The notes under the pieces were generated by a model. The model searched no databases, was not told the DNA's origin, and saw only the letters and a list, made by a program, of their open reading frames with translations. 64,000 nucleotides of DNA, from the NCBI RefSeq assembly GCF_001642805.2, contig NZ_CP016948.1:806001-870000 (forward strand), written 5' to 3'. The stretch is from Serratia surfactantfaciens (lineage in GTDB: Bacteria; Pseudomonadota; Gammaproteobacteria; Enterobacterales; Enterobacteriaceae). The translations under genes and the position numbers were made by a program. This document shows positions 25,367 to 33,824 of the stretch, piece after piece. Numbering within the stretch: position 1 is the first letter of the stretch; the number at the start of each line of letters is the position of its first letter.

Positions 25367-26197
25367 TTAGCGCCCGCTCCAGGCGTTGATCGCCTGCTGG
25401 CGCACCTGCAATTTTTGCTGCGGCGTCAGCTTGTTGTAGTCGCGGGCCAGGCCGCTTTCCCAATCGCCGTACATCGGGTTGGGCAGCACGATGAATTCGG
25501 TGCCGAACTTACTCTGGTTCTCGCTGACGAACGCCCGGCGCTGCGCGTTATCCTGGTGGTAAGTCGCGGCGCCGAAGTCGTTCAGGTTGTCGCCCGCGTA
25601 CACCACGATGTCATAACCGGCTTGTTTGATGGCGTCGAAGCGCGCCTGCTTATTGGAGGTGTCGGTGCTGAGCAGCACGGTTTTTTCCGACATGCCGGTG
25701 AAACCGAGTTTCTGCATGTTGGCCACCGTGGCGGCATATTCGCTCTGTTTGCGGTTCGAGACGTAGAACATCGTCCCCTGATGGCCGTTGACGTAGCGGG
25801 CGAACGACACCGCGCCCGGCACCGCGCGGGCCTGTTCGGCTCGCGTCCATTGGGCCCAGGTGGCGCCGTCGTACGGCTGGCCCTGCTGCGCCTGCCAGCC
25901 GGAGTAGGCGCTGTTGTCCAGCATGGTTTCATCCAGATCGACCACCACCGCCTTTTTGCGGCCCGGTGCGGCCCTGGCCTGATCGAAGGCGCGCTGCGCG
26001 CTGTTGAACGCCTGATGCGCCAGCGCCTGGTATTCGCCGGACTGCTGGAACCAGTTCACCGCCAGCACCGATTGATCCGCCAGCCGCTGCTGGGCCTGCG
26101 CATCGGTGCGCGGCGGCTGCGCGCAACCGGCCAATGTCAGCAGCGCGACGCCAATCGCCGCGCCGAGGGTGAGTTTTCGTACCTGTTTTCCTGCCAT
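25367..26197 (-). CDS. Lipoprotein e(P4)-type 5'-nucleotidase / class C acid phosphatase
   Basis: The 276-residue product has a lipoprotein signal ending in the lipobox LTLAGC, so it is anchored in the envelope. It carries the HAD/DDDD phosphatase motif VVVDLDETMLDNSAYSGWQ near residue 85 and a second Asp pair in YAGDNLNDFG. This is the class C acid phosphatase e(P4) family, which removes phosphate from nucleotides in the periplasm or at the outer membrane, helping uptake of nucleosides and NAD-derived compounds. The ATG at 26197 gives the complete signal peptide; an earlier ATG at 26314 does not. Confidence 0.9.
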   Translation of the reverse strand: MAGKQVRKLTLGAAIGVALLTLAGCAQPPRTDAQAQQRLADQSVLAVNWFQQSGEYQALAHQAFNSAQRAFDQARAAPGRKKAVVVDLDETMLDNSAYSGWQAQQGQPYDGATWAQWTRAEQARAVPGAVSFARYVNGHQGTMFYVSNRKQSEYAATVANMQKLGFTGMSEKTVLLSTDTSNKQARFDAIKQAGYDIVVYAGDNLNDFGAATYHQDNAQRRAFVSENQSKFGTEFIVLPNPMYGDWESGLARDYNKLTPQQKLQVRQQAINAWSGR

Positions 26198-26213
26198 CGT
26201 TATCTCTCGCTTT

Positions 26214-27062
26214 TTATTGTGGACTGTCCAGCAGTATATCCATCTCGAACTGACGCAGAGGATCCTGCCGCCAGCCAAGATGCGTAAAGAAGGGGGCGGC
26301 CACCTCCGGCACAAAGACGTTGGCGGTCAGCGGCAAAGGGGCGAACTGCGCCTGCAGCGCGGCCAGCAAGGTGCGGGCATGCCCCTGGCCGCGGTGCTGC
26401 GGCGGCACGTAGATCAGGCGCAGCCAGCAGTGCTCGGCGCCGGGCATCACCACGGCGTAAGCCTGACGATTGAGCGTATAGGCTTGCGGTTTGCCCGGCA
26501 GTTTGAACAGCGATTCGGGGGCGATCAGCCAGGGCAGGTCGGTGGCGCCTTCCGCCGTCAGGCGATGGCTGACGGTCAACGGATCGACCGCCTGCAGAGT
26601 CGCCGTGCCTGGCGGCATTTCCGCCGGCGCCTGGTGGCCGGTCAGGGTGCGCACGATGCGCAGCCCGGCGCCATGATACAGCGCCAGCGCGGCGTCGTTG
26701 CCTTCGATCACCTCCAGCGACAGCCGCCGATCGCCGCGCTGGCGGGCATCCGCCACCAGCCGCCGCATCAGCGCCTTGCCCAGCCCCTGGCCGCGCATCT
26801 CCGGGCGCACGGAAAAGGCCGCCACCCGGCTGTGCTGGCCGCGGCGGGCGATCAGCGCCACCGCCACCGGTTCATGGCGATGGGTGACGATCAGGCTGTC
26901 GTTCAGGCTGAGGTCTTCGGCGCCGAAGCGGGCGGCGAAGGTCGGCCCGTCGACAACGAAGCGCACGATGTAGTTTTCAAAACAGTGGTTGAGGATGTTG
27001 GCCAGTTCGTCGCTGCTGTAGCGCAAGGCGTTGTGGTAATCGAAGCGTCCGTCGTTATGCAT
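26214..27062 (-). CDS. GNAT acetyltransferase with two GNAT domains
   Basis: The 282-residue product appears to be two GNAT folds in tandem. The first (about 1-140) has VRPEMRGQGLGKALMRRLVADA and a following NDAALALYHGAGLRIVRTL. The second (about 165-275) has YVPPQHRGQGHARTLLAALQAQF. Both keep the Q/RxxGxG/A acetyl-CoA loop. The substrate is unknown. It ends 16 bases before the e(P4)-type phosphatase start on the same strand. Confidence 0.87.
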   Translation of the reverse strand: MHNDGRFDYHNALRYSSDELANILNHCFENYIVRFVVDGPTFAARFGAEDLSLNDSLIVTHRHEPVAVALIARRGQHSRVAAFSVRPEMRGQGLGKALMRRLVADARQRGDRRLSLEVIEGNDAALALYHGAGLRIVRTLTGHQAPAEMPPGTATLQAVDPLTVSHRLTAEGATDLPWLIAPESLFKLPGKPQAYTLNRQAYAVVMPGAEHCWLRLIYVPPQHRGQGHARTLLAALQAQFAPLPLTANVFVPEVAAPFFTHLGWRQDPLRQFEMDILLDSPQ

Positions 27063-27152
27063 GGCTGATTCCGCTCGGGGGGAAAGCTATACATGTAGAC
27101 CCGTTTGTTTGGCAAGGCAAGCCGGGGGATTCGTTGGCGGGAAAATAAAAAC

Positions 27153-27178
27153 AAAAAAGCCGGACGCAGCCGCCCGGC
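27153..27178 (-). terminator. Terminator of the porin gene
   Basis: On the minus strand GCCGG and CCGGC (27178-27174 and 27163-27159) pair around a GC-rich loop, followed by TTTTTT (27158-27153). It lies about 64 bases past the porin stop. Confidence 0.7.
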
Positions 27179-27241
27179 GAAATAAAACTCTGGGTATCAA
27201 GTGACGCTAAAGTTTGCAGTGGTGGTTATTCATTCATCACA

Positions 27242-28339
27242 TCAGAACTGATAGGTCAGGGCGACGGCAATCACGTTGTCGTCTTTCAGACCCAGCTTGT
27301 TATTGCTGTCGAGCTGGTTGATTTTATAATCGACATAGGTCGACATGTTCTTGTTGAAATAGTAATACGCGCCCACATCGATATATTTAACCAGGTCGGT
27401 ATCGCCGATGCCTTCAATATCTTTACCCTTCTGCTGAACGTAACCCAGCGATGGACGCAGACCGAAATCGAACTGATATTGTGCAACCAGTTCCAGGCCT
27501 TCGGCTTTATTGGCGAAGCCGCTGACGGAGGTGGAACGGTTATTGATGGTGGCAGTGCCGGAAATAGGCGCGATGTTGCGGCTTTCCGAGTAGGTCGCGG
27601 CCAGATAGACATCGTTATTGTCGTATTTCAGACCGGCGGCCCAGATATCGGCCTTGTCGCCTTTACCGAAGGTGCCCGCTTTCTGGCTGGCGGTACGGTT
27701 GGAAGAGGCATAGGCGGCGCCCACGCTCAGACCGTCGATGATTTCATAGCTGGAGGAAAGGCCCCAGCCGTCGCCGTTTGCCTTGCTGGCGGAGCGGCCG
27801 TCGTTTTCGTTTTTGCCCTGGTACTGCACGGCGAATTTCAGACCGTCGACCAGGCCGAAGAAGTTGTTATTACGGTAGGTGGCGACGCCGTTGGTGCGGC
27901 CGTTCATGAAGTTGTCGGTTTTGACGTAAGCGTCGTCGCCGAATTCAGGCAGCATATCCGTCCAGGCGCCGACGTCGTAAATAATGCCGTAGTTGCGACC
28001 GTAGTCGAAAGACCCGAAGTCTTTATATTTCAGACCGGCGAAGCCCAGACGCGTTTTAGTGTCTTTGGTGCCGTCAGATTCAGAATGGTTGGCGGCGATC
28101 TGATATTCCCACTGGCCGTAACCGGTCAGCATGTCATTAATCTGGGTGGCACCTTTAAAGCCGATACGAACGTAGGTTTTATCACCGTCGTTGCCGGCAT
28201 CATCGGAGAAATAATGCAGGGCTTTCACACGACCGTAAAAATCGAGTTTGTTGCCGTCTTTATTGTAGATTTCTGCTGCCTGTGCCGCTTGCGCAAGTAA
28301 AAGTGCCGGAATAATAACGGCCAGAAGATTACGTTTCAT
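27242..28339 (-). CDS. General outer-membrane porin (OmpC/OmpF family)
   Basis: The 365-residue product has a signal peptide ending AQAAQA and a mature start [20 protein letters not shown], the hallmark of enterobacterial trimeric porins. The C-terminus ends VALTYQF with the terminal Phe needed for BAM assembly. A loop-3-type PEFG segment ([20 protein letters not shown]) is also visible. The protein forms sixteen-stranded barrels letting small solutes through the outer membrane. Its precise OmpC/OmpF/OmpN/OmpS assignment cannot be settled from sequence alone. The upstream gap is AT-rich, as at OmpR-controlled porin promoters. Confidence 0.92.
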   Translation of the reverse strand: MKRNLLAVIIPALLLAQAAQAAEIYNKDGNKLDFYGRVKALHYFSDDAGNDGDKTYVRIGFKGATQINDMLTGYGQWEYQIAANHSESDGTKDTKTRLGFAGLKYKDFGSFDYGRNYGIIYDVGAWTDMLPEFGDDAYVKTDNFMNGRTNGVATYRNNNFFGLVDGLKFAVQYQGKNENDGRSASKANGDGWGLSSSYEIIDGLSVGAAYASSNRTASQKAGTFGKGDKADIWAAGLKYDNNDVYLAATYSESRNIAPISGTATINNRSTSVSGFANKAEGLELVAQYQFDFGLRPSLGYVQQKGKDIEGIGDTDLVKYIDVGAYYYFNKNMSTYVDYKINQLDSNNKLGLKDDNVIAVALTYQF

Positions 28340-28580
28340 GGGTTACCCTGCTTTATTCGATTAAAAGACGCTTATCATCAGTTGCATTGCTGTTTTACTG
28401 TGCCGCCTGACTGTTGGCGGCGGAGAATTTTTACCGTAGTAATGTGATCTATTTATGACAAAAAATTCATTTTCATGTCGAACGATTAAAAAAGTCGCGC
28501 AAAGGGTGAATTTTTTCTTCAGCCGACGGTCAGCGGCTGGTCTACAGTTACCGATACCTTGTTTCGCTGCAGGAGGAATC

Positions 28581-29237
28581 ATGCACGATACTTATACGTT
28601 GTTCGGTACGCAGGGCTGTGGCTCGACGATCGTGGCCGCCGCGTTGGTGTTGACCGCTTTCCCGTGGGGCTATGAGGAAGTGGACTACACGCAGGACGGC
28701 CCGGAGCGGGAGCGTCTGTTCGCCCTGAACCCGCTCGGCCAGGTGCCCACCTTAGTGTTGCCCAATGACGAAGTGATGACGGAGAGCGCGGCGATTATTC
28801 TGCTGTTGCACGATCGCGCGCCGCACGCCGAGCTGGCACCCCCTGGCGGTTCGCCGCTGTTGCCGCGTTTTCTGCGCTGGCTGTTGTTCATCAACGCGGA
28901 GATTTACCCCACCTTCACCTATGCCGACCATCCGCAGCGCTGGCAGCCGCAGGCGGCGGGGGCGGAACAGCTGAAAAACGCGGTAATGGCGTATCGCGAG
29001 CGCTTATTGCAGCAGCTGAACGCCGCCGCCGGCGCAGCGGGCCCGTGGTTTCTCGGCAAAAGCTTCAGCGCGTTGGATCTGTACGTGGCGGTGATGTGCA
29101 ACTGGCGGCCGGGCCGTGCGTGGTTCCGGCAACACTGCCCGCGGCTGTACGCCATCGCCGAGCGGGTGGAGCAGCGGCCGGAGCTGAACGCGCTGTTGAG
29201 CGCCCATTTCGACGGCGTTGCCCCGCTGGTATCGTAA
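28581..29237 (+). CDS. Glutathione S-transferase family protein
   Basis: The 218-residue product is a soluble GST. The N-terminal domain has TLFGTQGCGSTIVAAALVL (active-site Ser/Cys region), NPLGQVPTLVL with the cis-Pro, and MTESAAIILLL for glutathione. The C-terminal helices include PWFLGKSFSALDLYVAVM. An AGGAGG site lies 6 bases before the ATG at 28581. It precedes a gamma-CMD-like and a tautomerase gene on the same strand and may work with them on electrophilic or ring compounds. Confidence 0.9.
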   Translation: MHDTYTLFGTQGCGSTIVAAALVLTAFPWGYEEVDYTQDGPERERLFALNPLGQVPTLVLPNDEVMTESAAIILLLHDRAPHAELAPPGGSPLLPRFLRWLLFINAEIYPTFTYADHPQRWQPQAAGAEQLKNAVMAYRERLLQQLNAAAGAAGPWFLGKSFSALDLYVAVMCNWRPGRAWFRQHCPRLYAIAERVEQRPELNALLSAHFDGVAPLVS

Positions 29238-29361
29238 AATCCTCCCCGCCGCCGGCGGGGAACCCTCCCGTTTTTCTGAACCGAGCCTGCCGAAAATCCC
29301 GATTTTCACTCGCTGCGGCGGCGGGTAGCGTAAGGCTATCCGCAACTGACAGGAGAGTGTG

Positions 29362-29694
29362 ATGCCATCAAAATCCCAGGCCGGGCAACAGGCGTTCGGC
29401 GATATCGCCCCTAAGTTGGCGCAGCTCAGCGACAGCGTCTTGTTTGACGATGTTTGGCAGCGGCCGGCGCTGAGCCCGCGCGAACGCAGCCTGATCACCG
29501 TCGCCGCGCTGGTGGCGCTTAACCGCGTGGAACAGCTGCCGTTTCACCTGCAGCTGGCGCAGCGCAACGGCGTGGCGCATCAGCAACTGGCCGAGCTCAT
29601 CACCCATCTGGCGTTCTACGCCGGCTGGCCCGCGGCGGCGTCGGCCGTGGCGCGCCTGCGCGAGCTGGAACAGGAGGACAACCATGCCGTTTAG
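29362..29694 (+). CDS. Carboxymuconolactone decarboxylase family protein
   Basis: The 110-residue product has the CMD fold signature: RPALSPRERSLITVAALVAL, then FHLQLAQRNGVAHQQLAELITHLAFYAGWPAA. It has no Cys, so it is of the PcaC-like gamma-CMD kind, not the AhpD-type peroxidase kind. The actual reaction may differ from protocatechuate breakdown, since no pca genes are near. It overlaps the tautomerase gene by 11 bases, so the two are translated together. Confidence 0.85.
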   Translation: MPSKSQAGQQAFGDIAPKLAQLSDSVLFDDVWQRPALSPRERSLITVAALVALNRVEQLPFHLQLAQRNGVAHQQLAELITHLAFYAGWPAAASAVARLRELEQEDNHAV

Positions 29695-30076
29695 CCGCAT
29701 CGCCCTGCATCAGGGCAAGTCCGCCGACTATCTGCAAACCTTGTCCGACAGCCTGCATCAGGCGCTGGTGGAGGCCTTCGAGGTGCCGCCGGCGGACAGG
29801 TTTCAGGTTATCGATCAATACCGCCCCGGCGAACTTATCTACGATCGCGATTATCTCGGTGGGCCGCGCAGCGCGGATTTCGTACTGTTTTACATCACCG
29901 CCGGGCGGCCTCGCGACACCGACACCAAGCGGCGCTTCTACGGGCGGCTGGCGGCGCTGCTGGTGGAAAACCTGCGGCTGAATCCTGAGGATGTGATGGT
30001 GGTGATCACCACCACCCAGCGGGACGAGTGGTCGTTCGGCGCCGGGCGCGCTTCGATGATCGATCCGCAGGCGTAA
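29684..30076 (+). CDS. Tautomerase family protein
   Basis: The 130-residue product starts MPFSRIALHQGKSADYLQ. Pro right after Met would become the N-terminal catalytic base after Met removal, as in 4-oxalocrotonate tautomerase-like enzymes. The length and the RDYLGGPRSADFVLFYIT segment fit the longer malonate-semialdehyde-decarboxylase-like type. It probably handles a keto-enol intermediate with the CMD protein, whose gene it overlaps. The substrate is unknown. Confidence 0.83.
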   Translation: MPFSRIALHQGKSADYLQTLSDSLHQALVEAFEVPPADRFQVIDQYRPGELIYDRDYLGGPRSADFVLFYITAGRPRDTDTKRRFYGRLAALLVENLRLNPEDVMVVITTTQRDEWSFGAGRASMIDPQA

Positions 30077-30082
30077 CTCGGG

Positions 30083-30111
30083 CTGACGTCGCCGGCGGTC
30101 TGTGGGACAAT
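30083..30111 (+). promoter_or_regulatory. Possible sigma-70 promoter of dinG
   Basis: CTGACG (30083-30088), a 17-base spacer and GACAAT (30106-30111) lie 32 bases before the dinG start. No CTGT-N8-ACAG LexA box is visible between 30077 and 30142. Confidence 0.35.
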
Positions 30112-30142
30112 AGCGCCATCATTTCGTTTAGATAAGAGTTGA

Positions 30143-32341
30143 ATGGCGCTCTCCTCCGCAGTTAAAGATCAGATTGGCCAGTGGTACAAAGCCCTGCAGC
30201 AGCAAATACCGGATTTTATTTCCCGCGCGCCCCAGCGCCAGATGATCGCCGAGGTGGCGAAGACGCTGGCCGGCGACTACCCGCGCCATCTGGCGATCGA
30301 GGCGCCGACCGGCGTCGGCAAAACGCTGTCTTACCTGATCCCGGGCATCGCCGTCGGGCGGGCGGAGAGCAAGCCGCTGGTGGTGAGCACCGCCAACGTG
30401 GCGTTGCAGGACCAGATCTACAGCAAAGATTTGCCGCTGCTGAAGAAGATTATCCCCGATCTGAAATTTACCGGCGCCTTTGGCCGTGGGCGCTACGTGT
30501 GCCCGCGCAACCTGGCGGCGATGAGCACCGACGTCAGCCAACAGGGCGATCTGACGCTATTTCTCGACGACGAGCTGGCGCCGTCCAGCGGTGAAGAGCA
30601 GGCGCTGTGCCAGAAGTTGACCAAGGCGTTGGCCCGCTTCGAGTGGGACGGGCTGCGCGATCACTATCAGCAGAGCATCGACGATCCGCTGTGGGCCAAG
30701 CTGAGCACCGACAAGGCCAACTGTCTGGGGCGCAACTGCCACTACATCCGCGAATGCCCGTTCTATATCGCCCGCAAAGAGATCGAAAGCGCCGACGTGG
30801 TGGTGGCCAACCACGCCCTGGTGATGGCGGCGCTGGAGACGGAATCGGTGCTGCCAAACCCGAAAGAACTGCTGCTGGTGCTGGACGAAGGCCACCATTT
30901 GCCGGAGGTGGCGCGCGACGCGCTGGAGATCGACGGGGAAATCACCGCGCTGTCGACCAACCTGCAGCTGGACATGATCGTGCGCCAGGTCGAGCAGTGC
31001 ATGACGCAGTACCGGCCGAAGAACCCGCCGGGGCTGAGCAACAGCGAGCGGCTGAAGAACCATTGCGAAGAGCTGCGCGAACTGGTGCAGATCTTCGAGC
31101 ATCAGGTCAGCGCCTACCTGCCCGGCGACAGCGTGGCGGCCGAGCACCGTTTTGAAATGGGCGAGCTGCCGGCGGAGATGGTGGAGAGCTGCGCTCGGCT
31201 GTTCAAACTGACCGATGCATTGCGTGGGCTGGCGGAGTTCGTGCTTAACGATCTCACTGAGCAGACCGGCAAGCACGACATCATGCGCCTGCATCGCGCC
31301 ATCCTGCAGATGAGCCGCACGCTGGGCTATCTGGAGGCGATGAGCAAGCTGTGGCGGCTGGCGGCGCTCGACAAGTCGTCGAACGCGCCGATCTCCAAAT
31401 GGGTCACGCGCGAGCTGCGCGATAACGTCACCCATCTGTATCTGCACTGCGTCGGCATTCGCGTCAGCGATCAGCTGGAGAAGCTGCTGTGGCGCAAGGT
31501 GCCGCACGTGGTGGTCACCTCGGCCACGCTGCGTTCGCTGAACAGCTTCGCGCGTTTGCAGGAGATGAGCGGGCTGAGCGAGAAGGCCGGCGATCGCTTC
31601 GAAACGCTCGCTTCGCCGTTCAATCACGTCGAGCAGGGCAAGATTGTCATTCCGCAGATGCGTTATGAACCGGCGCTCGCCAACGAAGCGGAGCACCTCG
31701 AGGAGATGGCGCGCTGCTTCCGCGCCGAGCAGGCGAGCGGCAAGCACAAAGGCATGCTGATCCTGTTCAGCAGCCACCGGGCGATGCAGACCTTCCTCAG
31801 CTACGTGACCGATCTGCGGCTAATGCTGCTGGTGCAGGGCGACCAGCCGCGCTACCGGCTGGTGGAAGAGCACCGCAAGCGGGTGGAGAAGGGCGTCGCC
31901 AGCGTGCTGGTGGGGCTGCAATCGTTCGCCGAAGGGCTGGATTTGAAAGGCGAGCTGCTGACCCAGGTGCATATTCACAAAATCGCGTTCCCGCCGATCG
32001 ACAGCCCGGTGATCATCACCGAGGGCGAGTGGCTGAAATCGCTGAAGCGTTATCCGTTCGAGGTACAGAGCCTGCCGAGCGCCTCGTTCAACCTGATCCA
32101 ACAGGTCGGCCGTCTGATCCGCAGCAACCAATGCCACGGCGAGATCGTAATCTACGATCGCCGGCTGCTGACCAAAAATTACGGTTCGCGGCTGCTGGCG
32201 TCGCTGCCGGTATTCCCGATCGAACAGCGCGCGGTGCCGGAGGCCGACAAGGCGCATCTGGCGGCGCTGAAATCCGCCGCCGACGCGGCCAAAAAAGAGA
32301 AGAAGTGCGGCAACCCGTTCGCCCGCAAGCGTCGGCGTTAA
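30143..32341 (+). CDS. dinG: ATP-dependent DNA helicase DinG
   Basis: The 732-residue product matches DinG, a 5'-3' superfamily 2 helicase of the XPD group that unwinds DNA and R-loops after damage. Walker A is APTGVGKT near residue 55, the DEAH-type box is VLDEGHH near 250, and the C-terminal motif VI region is FNLIQQVGRLIRS. The four Fe-S cluster cysteines are visible: one in GRYVCPRN near residue 120 and three in NCLGRNCHYIRECPF near 195-205. The lysine/arginine-rich tail is usual. In E. coli it is followed by ybiB; here an Lrp gene converges with no gap. Confidence 0.96.
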   Translation: MALSSAVKDQIGQWYKALQQQIPDFISRAPQRQMIAEVAKTLAGDYPRHLAIEAPTGVGKTLSYLIPGIAVGRAESKPLVVSTANVALQDQIYSKDLPLLKKIIPDLKFTGAFGRGRYVCPRNLAAMSTDVSQQGDLTLFLDDELAPSSGEEQALCQKLTKALARFEWDGLRDHYQQSIDDPLWAKLSTDKANCLGRNCHYIRECPFYIARKEIESADVVVANHALVMAALETESVLPNPKELLLVLDEGHHLPEVARDALEIDGEITALSTNLQLDMIVRQVEQCMTQYRPKNPPGLSNSERLKNHCEELRELVQIFEHQVSAYLPGDSVAAEHRFEMGELPAEMVESCARLFKLTDALRGLAEFVLNDLTEQTGKHDIMRLHRAILQMSRTLGYLEAMSKLWRLAALDKSSNAPISKWVTRELRDNVTHLYLHCVGIRVSDQLEKLLWRKVPHVVVTSATLRSLNSFARLQEMSGLSEKAGDRFETLASPFNHVEQGKIVIPQMRYEPALANEAEHLEEMARCFRAEQASGKHKGMLILFSSHRAMQTFLSYVTDLRLMLLVQGDQPRYRLVEEHRKRVEKGVASVLVGLQSFAEGLDLKGELLTQVHIHKIAFPPIDSPVIITEGEWLKSLKRYPFEVQSLPSASFNLIQQVGRLIRSNQCHGEIVIYDRRLLTKNYGSRLLASLPVFPIEQRAVPEADKAHLAALKSAADAAKKEKKCGNPFARKRRR

Positions 32342-32776
32342 TCAGAGCAGCGGCGGCAGGCGGCGTTTAACCGGCGTGGTTTTCACGATTGAGGTGTTGC
32401 TCTGCGCATGCTCGGCCAGCCGGTCGAGGGTGTGGTCGAGCTGCTCCATCGAGTGCGCCACCAGCCGCACGATAAAGCAGTCTTCGCCGGTTACCTTGTC
32501 GCATTCGACCACTTCCGGGATCGCCTGAATCAGCTGTTCGACCTTCTTCAGCATGCCCGGCAGCGGCTTGATGCGCACCAGCGACTCGAAGGCGTAGCCC
32601 ACCGCCTGCAGATTGACGTTCAGGGTATAGCCCTGGATCACGCCGCTTTCCTCCAGCCGCCGCAGCCTTTCCGAAGTGCTCGGCGACGACAGCCCCACCT
32701 GCGCGCTCAGCGTCTTCAACGACGCGCGCGCGTCCTGCGCCAAAAGAGTCAGGATCTGGCGATCGATATCATCCAT
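32342..32776 (-). CDS. Lrp/AsnC family transcriptional regulator
   Basis: The 144-residue product starts MDDIDRQILTLLAQDARASL, the N-terminal HTH of Lrp/AsnC proteins (recognition helix around SSPSTSERLRRLEE), and has a C-terminal RAM domain (TGEDCFIVRLVAHSMEQLDH) that binds amino acids. Family members form dimers to octamers. It diverges from an EamA exporter across 136 bases and probably regulates it with an amino acid as effector. A GGAGG site precedes the ATG. Its stop touches that of dinG. Confidence 0.93.
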   Translation of the reverse strand: MDDIDRQILTLLAQDARASLKTLSAQVGLSSPSTSERLRRLEESGVIQGYTLNVNLQAVGYAFESLVRIKPLPGMLKKVEQLIQAIPEVVECDKVTGEDCFIVRLVAHSMEQLDHTLDRLAEHAQSNTSIVKTTPVKRRLPPLL

Positions 32777-32801
32777 AACGCCTCCGTTAGGTATTTTCTT
32801 G

Positions 32802-32807
32802 ATTATA
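32802..32807 (-). promoter_or_regulatory. -10 element of the Lrp-type regulator gene
   Basis: TATAAT on the minus strand lies 26 bases before the Lrp-type start; the -35 region is weak and falls in the hairpin at 32816-32846. Confidence 0.4.
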
Positions 32808-32815
32808 GCTACGAG

Positions 32816-32846
32816 AAAAAGGCAGTTAAGCATATCTGCCTTTTTT
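32816..32846. terminator. Hairpin with T run in the Lrp/EamA divergent gap
   Basis: AAAAAGGCAG (32816-32825) pairs with CTGCCTTTTT (32836-32845), then T. It has the form of a two-way intrinsic terminator but lies between divergent genes, so it may act as an attenuator or insulator. Confidence 0.5.
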
Positions 32847-32912
32847 ATGCCATGGAAAGCCGCCCCGCAAAGCCGCAAGCTATGTCTCTGGACCGATTTG
32901 GAGAAACGCACC

Positions 32913-33821
32913 ATGAATGCAGAGATAAAACGCGGATCGCTGGAGATGACGGCGGCGATGTTGATTTCCGGCTCCATCGGCTGGTTTGTGCTGATGTCCG
33001 GCCAGCCGGTGGTCAACGTGGTGTTTTGGCGCTGCGCGGTAGGGGCGCTGGTGCTGCTGGCGGTGTGCGGCGTATTGGGGCAGCTGCGACGCGATGCGCT
33101 GACGCGCGCCACGCTGCTGCTGGCGATCGCCGGCGGCGTCGCGCTGGTGATCAACTGGCTGCTGCTGTTCGCCGCCTATGCCTATGCGTCTATCTCCATC
33201 GCCACCGCGGTGTACAACACCCAGCCGTTTATGCTGGTGGGGCTGGGGGCGCTGTTTCTGGGGGAACGGCTGACCGCCCGCAAGCTGTTATGGCTGGGGC
33301 TGGCGTTTGGCGGCATGATGCTGGTGGTGCTGGCGCAGCCACGGCAGGCGGGGGGACAGAGCCATTATCTGGTGGGCATTGCGCTGGCGCTCGGCGCGGC
33401 GTTTTTCTACGCCCTGATGGCGCTGGCGGCCAAGCGGCTGAAAGGCACGCCGCCGCACCTTATTGCGTTGATTCAGGTGGCGGTGGGAGCGGTGATGCTG
33501 CTGCCGTGGGTGGATTTTCATACCTCGGTAAGCGCTGGGCAGTGGGGAATGCTGGCGACGCTCGGCGTGCTGCACACCGGCCTGATGTACGTGTTGATGT
33601 ACGGCGCTCTGCAGAAGCTGCCGACCAACCTGATCGGCTCGCTGTCGTTCATCTATCCGATCGCCGCCATGCTGGTGGATCGGCTGGCCTTTGGCCACCG
33701 GCTGGCGGTGTGGCAGCTGCTGGGCGCGGCGATTATCCTGCTGGCGGCGGCGGGCATGAACCTGCTGGGCGAACGGCGACCGCGATTGACGCCGCTGCCG
33801 GCCAGCCGGCGCGATGGCTGA
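32913..33821 (+). CDS. EamA-family (DMT) transporter
   Basis: The 302-residue inner-membrane protein has ten hydrophobic segments in two EamA repeats. Signs are FWRCAVGALVLLAVCGVLGQ, YASISIATAVYNTQPFMLVGLGALFLGERL in the first, and GSLSFIYPIAAMLVDRLAFG in the second. It is likely an exporter of amino acids or related metabolites. The divergent Lrp-type regulator is its probable controller. The start at 32913 follows TTTGGAGAAA. Confidence 0.9.
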   Translation: MNAEIKRGSLEMTAAMLISGSIGWFVLMSGQPVVNVVFWRCAVGALVLLAVCGVLGQLRRDALTRATLLLAIAGGVALVINWLLLFAAYAYASISIATAVYNTQPFMLVGLGALFLGERLTARKLLWLGLAFGGMMLVVLAQPRQAGGQSHYLVGIALALGAAFFYALMALAAKRLKGTPPHLIALIQVAVGAVMLLPWVDFHTSVSAGQWGMLATLGVLHTGLMYVLMYGALQKLPTNLIGSLSFIYPIAAMLVDRLAFGHRLAVWQLLGAAIILLAAAGMNLLGERRPRLTPLPASRRDG

Positions 33822-33824
33822 TGC

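Noticed and set aside
30557..31777. Minus-strand frame of 406 codons within dinG
   Set aside because: Antisense of a strongly conserved helicase, with shadow-type composition.
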